Source: Bifidobacteriaceae bacterium (lineage in GTDB: Bacteria; Actinomycetota; Actinomycetes; Actinomycetales; WQXJ01). From it: a stretch of DNA of 55,802 nucleotides. The notes under the pieces were generated by a model that was not told where the DNA came from, did no database searches, and saw only the letters and a program-made list of their open reading frames with translations. The DNA lies in NCBI GenBank assembly GCA_031270825.1, contig JAISXH010000014.1, forward strand, positions 1-55,802, written 5' to 3'. Shown here in pieces: positions 42,951 through 51,050 of this stretch. Position 1 is the stretch's first letter. Every line of letters starts with the position of its first letter. A program made the position numbers and the translations under genes.

Positions 42951-43912
42951 CTGGCGGCCAGAGTCGACAGTCGGTCGAACTTAGGACCGGCCGGAGGGAT
43001 TTCGATATGGAACACCTCTTGAATCACCTGCGTCCAGCCGTGCAAGAAGTAGACCCAGCCGTCATGCACCGCCAGGCGCCGCTCGTCGCTTTGAGCCCGC
43101 GCCTGGTCCAGAAACACCAGGTCGCCCCGGTAGTTCAGATCCCAGACGATGCCGTCTTGAGGCAGAACCGCTTCGTCGGTCAGTGGCGAACCGGGGGCGT
43201 CTTTACCCAACCCGGAAGCGTTGACAACCAAAGAGCCGGGAGCGGCGGCGGCCACGACGGCATCGTTCTGGCCGGGCGCCGGGCACAGGTTCAACTCCAA
43301 CGGCGTGTCAGTCGCTAGTTTCGGCCACAACGCGCCCAAGGCGTCGAGCCTGGGCGCCGACCGGTTCGAGACCACGATCTTGGCCGGGCGGTCGGCTCCG
43401 CGCTCGGGCCGCGACAAGTACCAGGAGATCGCGATCGCCGACCCGCCCGCGCCCAGGCAATAGATCTCGGCGCCGGGATGCGCCGCCCAGTAGCCGGGCG
43501 GAGTGATCGCGTCCAGGGCGTGCCCGGCCGAAATGGGGTCCTTGGCGTGGCACCACAGTTCGCCGGCGCGCTTGGAAATCGAACTCACCTCGCCCATCAG
43601 CTCGGCCAGGGGATCGCGTCGGTCGAAAAGCTCCCCCGCCGCCTGATACAGGTCGATCTTGTGGGTCGTCACCAGGGCGCCAGCCGAATTGGGGTCGCTC
43701 CTGATGAACCGCGTCACCTGGCGGTACTGCGCGGCTGGGGCGTGCAACGGCAGGTCGATCCCCACCAACTGCGCGTCCAGCCCCAGCTCGGCCGCCCAGA
43801 TCGGGAAGATGCGTTGGATTGACGAAGACCCAGTGGTGACCCCGATGAAATACATGGTCGGGCGTGGCGCCGGCGCCAGGGTCGCGGCGGTCAGGACTGT
43901 CGGGGGTGTCAT
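42947..43912 (-). CDS. Shikimate dehydrogenase-like enzyme
   Basis: About 321 residues with an AroE-like fold: a substrate half (MYFIGVTTGSSSIQRIFP; GALVTTHKIDLY with the catalytic Lys-Asp region) and a NAD(P) half (YCLGAGGSAIAISWYLS; VVSNRSAPRL; GSLVVNASGLG). The usual shikimate-binding SxS start is replaced by TGSSS, so the substrate is likely not shikimate. ATG 43,912 has GGAG 9 bases upstream; an ATG at 43,927 adds five residues. No other aromatic pathway gene is near. Confidence 0.75.
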   Translation of the reverse strand: MTPPTVLTAATLAPAPRPTMYFIGVTTGSSSIQRIFPIWAAELGLDAQLVGIDLPLHAPAAQYRQVTRFIRSDPNSAGALVTTHKIDLYQAAGELFDRRDPLAELMGEVSSISKRAGELWCHAKDPISAGHALDAITPPGYWAAHPGAEIYCLGAGGSAIAISWYLSRPERGADRPAKIVVSNRSAPRLDALGALWPKLATDTPLELNLCPAPGQNDAVVAAAAPGSLVVNASGLGKDAPGSPLTDEAVLPQDGIVWDLNYRGDLVFLDQARAQSDERRLAVHDGWVYFLHGWTQVIQEVFHIEIPPAGPKFDRLSTLAAR

Positions 43913-43982
43913 CAGAGCTATCTCCATATCGTGTGGGCCGGACCTGGCGGTCCGGCCGATCGGCGGCTCGGCGGTGGCTGGC

Positions 43983-45332
43983 TCAAATCTCCACCGTCTC
44001 CAGCCCTAGGACTTGGCAAACCAATTCGAGGCGCCTGCGCAAAGCGCCTTCGGCTATGACGTAGTGGTGCGAGGGCAGGTTTTCCACGAACCGCTCGCCG
44101 TCTTCGACTCGCAGCACGCCGCCGTTGAGGCAGTCCGACTGCTCGTACTGTTCGTACCGAACCAGCTCGGCCGGTGTGATGGCCAGCGTGTCCATAGTCG
44201 AGGTGATCTTGACCAGGGTGACCTGCCCGCTAGACAGTTCGGCGTCAATGACGTTCGCCCCGGGCGGGACAATCGCCAGCACCGGCGGCTCGAGGCGCCA
44301 GCGCGCGGCCATCGCCTGCGGCACCAGGCCGAAGAAGCCGCAGTGGGCGGCCAGGATGTGGTTCTGCGGGTTCCCCGACACGGCTGGGAAATAGGGAATG
44401 CGCTCATGGTCGAGCGCCGCCTGGCCGGAGACGAACGGGTACAGGTTCGACATCATGACCGGCACGTCCAGGCAGCTGTGGACCAGATACTCGGTGATCA
44501 TCGAGGTCAAGTCGGCCTCGCAACCCCAAATCAAACCGCGTTCGGCGAACAGCAGGCTCCAGGCCAGGCACGGCGTGGTGGGCGAACTGTCCGATTCGTT
44601 CAGGCAGTTGACGCCGGCGGCGATCACGCCGGGGGTCTCGTCGAGTTCGTCGGCAAGGGCCAGCTTCAGCCGCATGGCGTCGAGGCGGGCGGCCTGGCCC
44701 AGCCGCGGCGACATCGGCGTGCCGCTCTCGGCGTCGGCCAGGGCTTGGCGCGCCCTGGACTCCGCGATCTGCCCGGCCCGGGCCACCAATGCCCTGAAAG
44801 AGCGTTTCACCACTTCGACGCCGAGCCGCTCCCGCAGCAGATCGGAGCACTCGTCTTCCCACCAGAAGAAACGCTTGAAGATGTCAGGCTGACGTCCAGC
44901 GCCCAAATCATCCCAGTAGGCCAGCATCTTGGCCTGCCCCAAAGAGCGTTTGACGCTCAGGGCGCGCAGCAAGTCGTGGAACTCCGCCAGCGAATTCGGC
45001 GCCAGGGTCTTCACGCCCCGGCGGCGCAGCCAATCGCGCCCCTCCCAGTCCCACATGAATACTGTGCCGTGGGTGGAGGTGGTCAAGAAGATCGGTTTGC
45101 CGGTCGCCGCCAGGGCCTTGAGGGTCTCAAGCCGCGAATAGACCCGGCCCGAGAAGTCTGGCACCACCACCGCGTCGGCCTGCGCCGGCGGCGGCTCGGT
45201 GCAGGCCGCGGGCGCCAGCCATTGCGCCCGTCCGGCCGATAACCCCCGCAAAGCCTCCAGCACCTCGAAGAAAGTCTGGCTGGGCGCGTCTTCCAGGTAG
45301 ATCGGCGCCAGGCGCGGCGTGTCGGCCGTCAT
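43983..45332 (-). CDS. L-fucose/L-arabinose isomerase-like protein
   Basis: 449 residues. The middle and end resemble the fucose/arabinose isomerase fold: LIWGCEADLTSMITEYLV provides a metal-binding Glu/Asp pair, and LPSHHYVIAEG the conserved histidines near the C-terminus. The N-terminal half (DAVVVPDFSGRVYSRLETLK) is a Rossmann-like substrate domain. It probably isomerises an aldose to a ketose, giving the substrate of the FGGY kinase. ATG 45,332 overlaps the dehydrogenase stop by four bases; a longer open frame to 46,118 overlaps that gene and is rejected. Confidence 0.72.
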   Translation of the reverse strand: MTADTPRLAPIYLEDAPSQTFFEVLEALRGLSAGRAQWLAPAACTEPPPAQADAVVVPDFSGRVYSRLETLKALAATGKPIFLTTSTHGTVFMWDWEGRDWLRRRGVKTLAPNSLAEFHDLLRALSVKRSLGQAKMLAYWDDLGAGRQPDIFKRFFWWEDECSDLLRERLGVEVVKRSFRALVARAGQIAESRARQALADAESGTPMSPRLGQAARLDAMRLKLALADELDETPGVIAAGVNCLNESDSSPTTPCLAWSLLFAERGLIWGCEADLTSMITEYLVHSCLDVPVMMSNLYPFVSGQAALDHERIPYFPAVSGNPQNHILAAHCGFFGLVPQAMAARWRLEPPVLAIVPPGANVIDAELSSGQVTLVKITSTMDTLAITPAELVRYEQYEQSDCLNGGVLRVEDGERFVENLPSHHYVIAEGALRRRLELVCQVLGLETVEI

Positions 45333-46393
45333 GACGTCCCCTCCTGGTCCGCGGCCAGCACGGCCACCTTCAGGCCGCTTCGGTCCTGCGCCGCTTCGAT
45401 GGCCTGGCCGAAATCGGCCAGCGGGAACGTCCGCGTGACCATCCCGGCCGTGTCGACCTTTCCGGAGGAGATCAGGCGGACGGCCTGGCGACAGTCCTCG
45501 ACCGTCGAGGCGGTCGAGCCGACCAGCGACAACTCCTTGTAGTGGAGCTGGTTGGTGGGCAGTTCGACAACGCTGATCGACTTCGGCAGACCGGCGAAGG
45601 CCAAAATCCGCCCCCAGGTGGCGGCTACTTCCAAGGCCCGGGCCTGCAATTCGGGCGCCGGCGCGGCCGTGATCACCACGTCCACCCCGTCCTGGCCCAC
45701 CACCCGGCGCACGAACGCCGCCAAGTCTTCGTCCGGGCCGGCCACTTCCGCGGCTCCGGCCACCAGGGCGGCCTGGCGCCGCTCCGGGGACGGTTCGGAA
45801 CAAAGCACGCGGGCGCCGCAGGCGTTGGCCAAGGCCACATGCGCCAGACCGACCGGTCCCGCCCCGCAAACCAGCACGCTCTCCCCCGGCGCCACGCCCA
45901 CTTTGCGCTGACCTCTGACGACGCAAGCCAACGGTTCGGCCATGACATAGCCCAGATAGTCGCCGGCGGTCCGGCCGGCCCCGATCCGAATCAGGTTTCC
46001 CCACCTGACGGCCGGCGCCGGAACCCGGACGAACTCGGCGAAGCCGCCGTCCAGGGTGATGCCGAGCGCCTCGGAGCGCGGGCAGAGGTTTTCTTGGCCG
46101 CGGCCACACCATCGGCAATTGCCGCAGCCGATGTTCGGCGCCATCACCACCACGTCGCCCACTGCGAGATCCTCCGGGAGGTTCCCGTCACAGCTGACAA
46201 TTCGCCCCACCACCTCATGTCCGGCGACCAACCCCGGCTTGGCGGCGCGGTGCTCGCCCTTGAAAATGCGCACGTCGGTCCCGCAGATGCCGGTGGCCAG
46301 CACCTCCAAGAGGACGTCGCCAGGGTCAAGCGACGGTTCCGGCACTGAGCGGACGGCAAACCGTCCCGGACCTTCGATCACGGCAGCGCGCAT
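45329..46393 (-). CDS. Zinc-dependent sugar/polyol dehydrogenase
   Basis: A 354-residue medium-chain dehydrogenase. GICGTDVRIFKGEH and GHEVVGRI hold the catalytic zinc ligands, GCGNCRWCGRGQENLCP the structural zinc site, and CGAGPVGLAHVALANA the NAD-binding turn. It is similar in layout to sorbitol or threonine dehydrogenases and probably oxidises a secondary hydroxyl of a sugar or polyol. It starts one base after the preceding gene's stop and is coupled to the isomerase-like gene. Confidence 0.88.
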   Translation of the reverse strand: MRAAVIEGPGRFAVRSVPEPSLDPGDVLLEVLATGICGTDVRIFKGEHRAAKPGLVAGHEVVGRIVSCDGNLPEDLAVGDVVVMAPNIGCGNCRWCGRGQENLCPRSEALGITLDGGFAEFVRVPAPAVRWGNLIRIGAGRTAGDYLGYVMAEPLACVVRGQRKVGVAPGESVLVCGAGPVGLAHVALANACGARVLCSEPSPERRQAALVAGAAEVAGPDEDLAAFVRRVVGQDGVDVVITAAPAPELQARALEVAATWGRILAFAGLPKSISVVELPTNQLHYKELSLVGSTASTVEDCRQAVRLISSGKVDTAGMVTRTFPLADFGQAIEAAQDRSGLKVAVLAADQEGTS

Positions 46394-46394
46394 G

Positions 46395-47462
46395 TCAACG
46401 TCCGTCCCGCTGCCATGACGGGATCTGGGGGTTGTCGAGCACCTGCGACAGGGCGACCGTCCGCCCGGACAACAGCGACGCCACGCCGGCGACCGCCAAG
46501 GCGACCGCTTGGGTGCCCTCGGCCGGGCCCACTTTCGGCGCCGTTCCCTCCAACACGTCCAGGAAGCCGGCCATCTCGGCTATGTAGGCCTCGGCGAAGC
46601 GCTTGCGCCAGGACGGATACAGGGCCTGCTCCTTGACACCGTTTCCGGCCCTGACGACCGCCAGACCGCCAGGCCCGGTCTCGCCCACTTGGACCATTCC
46701 CTTGGTGGCGGTGACTTCGACCCGCGAGTCATAGCCGTAGTCCGCCGGGCACACTCCCGCCACACTCGCGATCGCACCCGATTCGAAGGTCACGGTCGCG
46801 ACCATGGTGTCGTAGAAGCGCGGCGCCGTGACCCCGCGCTCGGCGCCTTTGAAGTTGGCCGCCTTGACGCCGATGTCGACCGGCTGGGCGGCCGCGAACC
46901 AGCCGATCGTGTCCAAGTCGTGGCTGCAGACCTCCGCGATCAACCCGTTTGAGGTGGCGATGTCGTTAGCCCACGCCGGCGGCAGGCCCGGCCCGTGGGT
47001 CAAGGACTTAATGATCATGGGCACGCCGATCTCACCCGATTCCAGCAGCTCGGCCGCCGCCTGGAAGTCCCGGTCGAACCGGCGCATGAACCCTAGCTGC
47101 ACCAACAGCCCGGTCCGCGCGATCGCATCGTTGATCGCCGCGCATTCCACCAGGTTCATCGCCATCGGCTTTTCGAGGTGGACGGGAAGGCCGGCGTCCA
47201 AAGCCGCCAGGGTCAACTCGCAGTGGGTGAAAGTCGGCGTGGTGATCACCGCGCCGTCGAAGCTGCCCGAAGCCAGCGCTTCGGCCAAGGACTGATGAAC
47301 CGCCGGCACGTCGAATTCGGCGGCCAGGTTCGCGGCCGAGGCCAGATCGGCGTCCACCACGGCCGCCACCTCGGCGCGGTGACGCAGTTGGTTCATGATG
47401 CTCGCAGTGTGCAGCTGGCCCACCCGGCCGGCCCCCACCATACAAATCTTGGCGATTGTCAC
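46395..47462 (-). CDS. Gfo/Idh/MocA oxidoreductase, inositol-dehydrogenase-like
   Basis: 355 residues. ICMVGAGRVGQLHTASIMNQ is the cofactor-binding start, HLEKPMAMN the catalytic-lysine motif, GFMRRFDRDFQAA the conserved segment of inositol 2-dehydrogenases, and EVCSHDLDTIGWF the catalytic Asp-His pair. It is the most canonical of the three paralogues and resembles IolG. GTG 47,462 has GGAAAGG eight bases upstream, so the longer frame to 47,714, which overlaps the kinase gene, is rejected. Confidence 0.87.
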   Translation of the reverse strand: MTIAKICMVGAGRVGQLHTASIMNQLRHRAEVAAVVDADLASAANLAAEFDVPAVHQSLAEALASGSFDGAVITTPTFTHCELTLAALDAGLPVHLEKPMAMNLVECAAINDAIARTGLLVQLGFMRRFDRDFQAAAELLESGEIGVPMIIKSLTHGPGLPPAWANDIATSNGLIAEVCSHDLDTIGWFAAAQPVDIGVKAANFKGAERGVTAPRFYDTMVATVTFESGAIASVAGVCPADYGYDSRVEVTATKGMVQVGETGPGGLAVVRAGNGVKEQALYPSWRKRFAEAYIAEMAGFLDVLEGTAPKVGPAEGTQAVALAVAGVASLLSGRTVALSQVLDNPQIPSWQRDGR

Positions 47463-47487
47463 TAGTTGTTCCTTTCCGGGCGCGGCC

Positions 47488-49209
47488 TCACGGGCCCGTG
47501 GTCTCGAATTGCCGCGCCAGCACATCCATCCAGCGCTGATAGTCGGCGAACCGCGCCTCCAGCGCCTCATTCGGCCGGGGCTGGGCCACCGGTCCGTAAG
47601 CCTCGGCCGGGGGCGGCGGCATGGTTTCGCCGACAGCGGCGGCGGCCACCGCCGCGATTCCGCGCACGCCCGAATCAGGTTCGACCAGCGGCCGATAGGG
47701 CATCGCCAGCACATCGGCCTTGAGCTGGTTCCAGAACGACAGTTGGGCCCCGCCGCCCATGCCGATCACTTCGCCTCCTCCAGGCCCTGGATCCCCCGCG
47801 TCACCGCCTTGGCCCGGCCGCGCCAAGGACGGCGGAACGGACGTTGCGTGCGTTGTGGACGCTGGGGACGCAGATGGCGCCGTAGGCGCTGTGGGCACCG
47901 GGGACCCTGAGGATCCAACGGACGCCGCAGGCACTGGGGACTCTGTGGGTGCAACGGACACCGCAGGCGCCGTCAGCGCCAAGGCCGCCTCAAGATAGCC
48001 GCGGTATTCGAAGGCCACCGCCTCCATCGCCGCGCGGGCCAATTCCGGCCGGCCGTGGGCCGGCGTCAGGCCGATCACCGCGCCGCGCATGGCCGGCGCG
48101 GCCGGACAGACCCGACCGGAGAAATGCGGCGATATCAGCAGGCCCGCATCGGCCCGGGCCCTGGCGCCAGCGGCGGCCAAATCGGCGTAGGCGGCCTGGT
48201 CGAGCCGATCATGGCCGAACACCACCCGAGTCAGCCAATCGATCAGTTCGCCGCCGCCGCCAACGTAGCCCAGCGCGACGCACTCCGCGCCGGCATCCGG
48301 CGACGGCTTCGCGCCAGCGGGGGTCAACTGGTCCAGCGGCATCCGCATGGTCAGCAAAGTCCCGCCTGGATCGGCGGCGAAGGCGCCCAGCCGCACCCCG
48401 AACACCGCCGCAGTCCCGGCCACATCGAAAGCCTGTCCCGGGCGGAGCACGCCTGCCCCCACGGCCGCGGCGGCGGTGTCGCCGCAACCGGCCGCAACCG
48501 GCAGCCCCGAGGGCAAACCGAACAGCGCCGCCGCATCCGGCGTCAGCTGGCCAATCACCTGCTCGCAGGGCACTATCCGGGGCAGCCAGCGCCACGGCAC
48601 ACCCAAGCCATCGGCCAGCTCGCGCTCCCACCGCCCCTTAGCCGTGTCCGCCACCGAGACGAAGTGCAGGTAGGTGGGATCGATGATCGCTTCCTCGCCC
48701 GCCAGGCCGACCGCCTTGCCGGCGACATAACCTGCCAAGGTGACCGCCTTCGCTGCTGTTGACACGGCATCGGACCGCCGGCCTGCCCACCAAGCCAACT
48801 TGGGACCTGCCGAGATGGTGGGCGCGCAGCCGGACTTGGCCTCGATCGCGGCCGCCAGCTCAGGGTCCAAGCCGTCCAACACCGCCGCGCAGCGGGTGTC
48901 GAGCCAGGAATCGTAAGCCGCCACCGGGCGGTGCGCCGCGTCCACCAGGCCCACGCCGGCCATCTGTCCGGTCACCGCCATCGCCAAGACCGGTCCGGCG
49001 CCGGCCGGCCGGCTGGCCATGAGCCCGCGAACCGTCTCCGCCACCACACCGTAGACCTGGTCCAAGTCCTGGCTGACGGCGCCATCTACGCCGCGCTCAA
49101 GGTGCAGCGCCGCTGTCGCCAAGCCCGCGAAGGAACCGTCCAGGCGGCACAGGCCGGCCTTGACCGAGGTGGTGCCGATGTCGATGCCGACCACCGCCGC
49201 CGCCATCAT
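47488..49209 (-). CDS. FGGY-family carbohydrate kinase
   Basis: 573 residues. VVGIDIGTTSVKAGLCRLDG is the phosphate-1 motif, TGQMAGVGLVD the substrate loop, GCGDTAAAAVGAG the FGGY-1 region, and GMGGGAQLSFWNQLKADVL the adenosine-binding FGGY-2 region. Most like xylulokinase. About 55 residues rich in Ser/Pro/Ala/Thr (PVPAASVGSSGSPVPTAPTA) are inserted between FGGY-1 and FGGY-2, making it about 70 longer than usual. ATG 49,209 overlaps the upstream stop. It should phosphorylate the ketose made by the isomerase-like enzyme. Confidence 0.88.
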   Translation of the reverse strand: MMAAAVVGIDIGTTSVKAGLCRLDGSFAGLATAALHLERGVDGAVSQDLDQVYGVVAETVRGLMASRPAGAGPVLAMAVTGQMAGVGLVDAAHRPVAAYDSWLDTRCAAVLDGLDPELAAAIEAKSGCAPTISAGPKLAWWAGRRSDAVSTAAKAVTLAGYVAGKAVGLAGEEAIIDPTYLHFVSVADTAKGRWERELADGLGVPWRWLPRIVPCEQVIGQLTPDAAALFGLPSGLPVAAGCGDTAAAAVGAGVLRPGQAFDVAGTAAVFGVRLGAFAADPGGTLLTMRMPLDQLTPAGAKPSPDAGAECVALGYVGGGGELIDWLTRVVFGHDRLDQAAYADLAAAGARARADAGLLISPHFSGRVCPAAPAMRGAVIGLTPAHGRPELARAAMEAVAFEYRGYLEAALALTAPAVSVAPTESPVPAASVGSSGSPVPTAPTAPSASPASTTHATSVPPSLARPGQGGDAGDPGPGGGEVIGMGGGAQLSFWNQLKADVLAMPYRPLVEPDSGVRGIAAVAAAAVGETMPPPPAEAYGPVAQPRPNEALEARFADYQRWMDVLARQFETTGP

Positions 49210-50159
49210 GGCGCTTCCAATCGGCGCAGCACCCCGGCCACCGCCATCGCCAGCATCTCCTGGTTGGCGGTCTTGGTGAACCCGCCCAGATGGGGCGTGG
49301 CCAGCACTTTCGGGTGGCCGAGCAACGGTGAGGGCGGTGGCGGCTCATGATCGAAAGCGTCCACGGCGTACCCGGCCAAGGTCCCGCCATGCAAGGCCGC
49401 CAGCAACGCCGCCTGATCGACCAGGCCGGACCGGGCGGTGTTGACCAGCACCGCGCCCGGGGGCATGGCCGCCAGCAATTCGGCGCCCACCAGCGGCCGG
49501 CCGTCTGGCGGCGGCGGGCAGTGCAGGCTGACCACGTCCGCCAGGGCGAAGAGCCTGTCCAGGGGGACCAGTTCGGCCACGCCCGGCGGCAGCGGTCCGC
49601 CAACCGGCCAGGCCGGGTCGGCGCCGATCACGCGGCCACCGGGGCCTTGCACGATGCCGACCAGCCGAGCCAGGCGGCCACCGATCGCTCCCAGCCCCAC
49701 TATCCCGACAACGCATTCGGCCAACTCGCGGCCGATCGCACGGCGCCATTCGCCCGCCCCCAGGGCTGTTGACGCCGCCACAACTCCCCTGTTCAAGTTC
49801 AGGATCTGGGTCAGGGCCAATTCGGCCACCCCGCTGGCGTTGGCGCCGGCGGCGCGCTCCACGGCCACACCGCGGCGCCGGGCGGCGTCCATATCGACCG
49901 CGTCGACGCCAACGCCGAAACGGGAGATCACCTTCAGCGCGGCCGCCGCCGCGATCACGTCCGCGTCGATTCGCTCGACCCCGGCAATCCAGCCGATGAC
50001 GCCCGGCACAAGTTCGAGCAGTTCGTACTTGGTCGGCTGGCGTCCCGGCGGCCCGGCCACAAGCTCCAGCCCGGCCCACCGCAAAGGGTCCAGCTCGGGA
50101 ATCGCCGCCAGGCCGCGCGCGGTCAGGGACCGCGGAGTGATGAGAACTCTGGCGGTCAC
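49206..50159 (-). CDS. D-isomer-specific 2-hydroxyacid dehydrogenase
   Basis: 317 residues, related to D-3-phosphoglycerate dehydrogenase. VGIVGLGAIGGRLARLVG is the NAD-binding turn, LVNTARSGLVDQAALLAAL the R-containing loop, and DAFDHEPPPPSPL followed by ATPHLGGFT gives the catalytic Glu and His. There is no ACT domain. It acts on a 2-hydroxy or 2-keto acid, perhaps a sugar acid derived from the pathway. GTG 50,159 overlaps the cupin stop (GTGA). Confidence 0.87.
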   Translation of the reverse strand: MTARVLITPRSLTARGLAAIPELDPLRWAGLELVAGPPGRQPTKYELLELVPGVIGWIAGVERIDADVIAAAAALKVISRFGVGVDAVDMDAARRRGVAVERAAGANASGVAELALTQILNLNRGVVAASTALGAGEWRRAIGRELAECVVGIVGLGAIGGRLARLVGIVQGPGGRVIGADPAWPVGGPLPPGVAELVPLDRLFALADVVSLHCPPPPDGRPLVGAELLAAMPPGAVLVNTARSGLVDQAALLAALHGGTLAGYAVDAFDHEPPPPSPLLGHPKVLATPHLGGFTKTANQEMLAMAVAGVLRRLEAP

Positions 50160-50761
50160 TGGCGATCCTTCGGATAGCCGCGATGGCCGGGGTTCGGGAT
50201 CGCCTTCCAACCGACCGCCCCCTGACGCACGATCAACTGCGACATCCCTCCCGCCGCCGCGATCAAGTCATAGTCCTGGCCGGCGTCTTCGTTGTAGACA
50301 AAGATCGTCACCAGCGGCGTTGATCCCACATTGACGCTGCGGTGGACCCAATGCCCGGGCACATGAACCGCCACCCCGGGGGTCATCTCCAACGCCTCGG
50401 AACGGCCGTCCGCCCGGTCCATCAGCATCACCCCGTGGCCGGCGACGCAGTAATACACTTCGGCGCGGTCCGCCCGGCGGTGCAGGTGCCCCTTGGTCAT
50501 GGCGTATTCGTCGCCGACCATGCCAGGCTCCAAGGTAGAAGTGCCCAGGATCAACGCGCCCGTGCCCGCCCCGAGGCGGTTCTCCTCGACCCGGTAGACC
50601 ACCGTCTCGCCGCCCAGCTCGTCCACCAGCGCCGTGTGGGCGCCTTGGTCCCGGTAAGCGCCGGTCATCTCGCTCAGATGCTTGACGTATTGCCCGTCGC
50701 GGCCGGCCATGGCGCCGCTCGGGGCGATCGCCACCGCTGTCGGCCGTACGTCTTCCACCAT
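50156..50761 (-). CDS. Cupin-type glucose-6-phosphate isomerase-like protein
   Basis: 201 residues. MTKGHLHRRADRAEVYYCVAG carries the metal-binding G-H-x-H and Glu of the archaeal/cupin phosphoglucose isomerase family, and VHVPGHWVHRSVN the second-motif histidine. These enzymes interconvert hexose phosphates, but some cupins of this fold act on pentose or sugar acid phosphates. First gene of the minus-strand operon; ATG 50,761 follows AAGGAG and faces the ABC transporter operon across the operator region. Confidence 0.84.
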   Translation of the reverse strand: MVEDVRPTAVAIAPSGAMAGRDGQYVKHLSEMTGAYRDQGAHTALVDELGGETVVYRVEENRLGAGTGALILGTSTLEPGMVGDEYAMTKGHLHRRADRAEVYYCVAGHGVMLMDRADGRSEALEMTPGVAVHVPGHWVHRSVNVGSTPLVTIFVYNEDAGQDYDLIAAAGGMSQLIVRQGAVGWKAIPNPGHRGYPKDRQ

Positions 50762-50790
50762 GGTCGAACTCCTTCGTCTGGGACCAGTTC

Positions 50791-50805
50791 AGTAAGAAAC
50801 TTACT
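50791..50805. promoter_or_regulatory. Operator-like palindrome 1
   Basis: AGTAAG-AAA-CTTACT, a perfect 6-bp inverted repeat with a 3-base centre, lies 30 bases before the first gene of the minus-strand catabolic operon. The related GGTAAG-TTC-CTTACC occurs 75 bases away. Both fit one dimeric repressor, most simply the RpiR regulator of this locus. Confidence 0.65.
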
Positions 50806-50865
50806 ACTTCCTGAGCGAACAACCTAACAATTTGGCCTCAAAACTGGGTTGGCCGCAGGTTCTGT

Positions 50866-50880
50866 GGTAAGTTCCTTACC
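50866..50880. promoter_or_regulatory. Operator-like palindrome 2
   Basis: GGTAAG-TTC-CTTACC, same GTAAG-NNN-CTTAC core as the site at 50,791. It lies about 170 bases before the solute-binding protein gene. Centre-to-centre distance is 75 bases, about seven helical turns, so looping between the two sites is possible. The rest of 50,762-51,050 shows no gene. Confidence 0.65.
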
Positions 50881-51050
50881 AATCTGACGGCCGTACCGAC
50901 GGCCGGGCACCTGGATTCGCGGATGAGGCAGCTGCCCCACCGCCGCCAGGACTGTTTCGGCGCCGGACAGCCGTCAGGCTCACAACGAGGTGAACCGGCG
51001 CGACACCCGTAACCAGACGAGTCGCGGCCGTCACACGAAAGGACTGGAAG

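Noticed and set aside
43983-46118. 711-codon single protein for the isomerase-like gene
   Set aside because: The first 260 codons overlap the zinc dehydrogenase in another frame and are Arg/Gly-rich; the ATG at 45,332 forms a normal four-base overlap.
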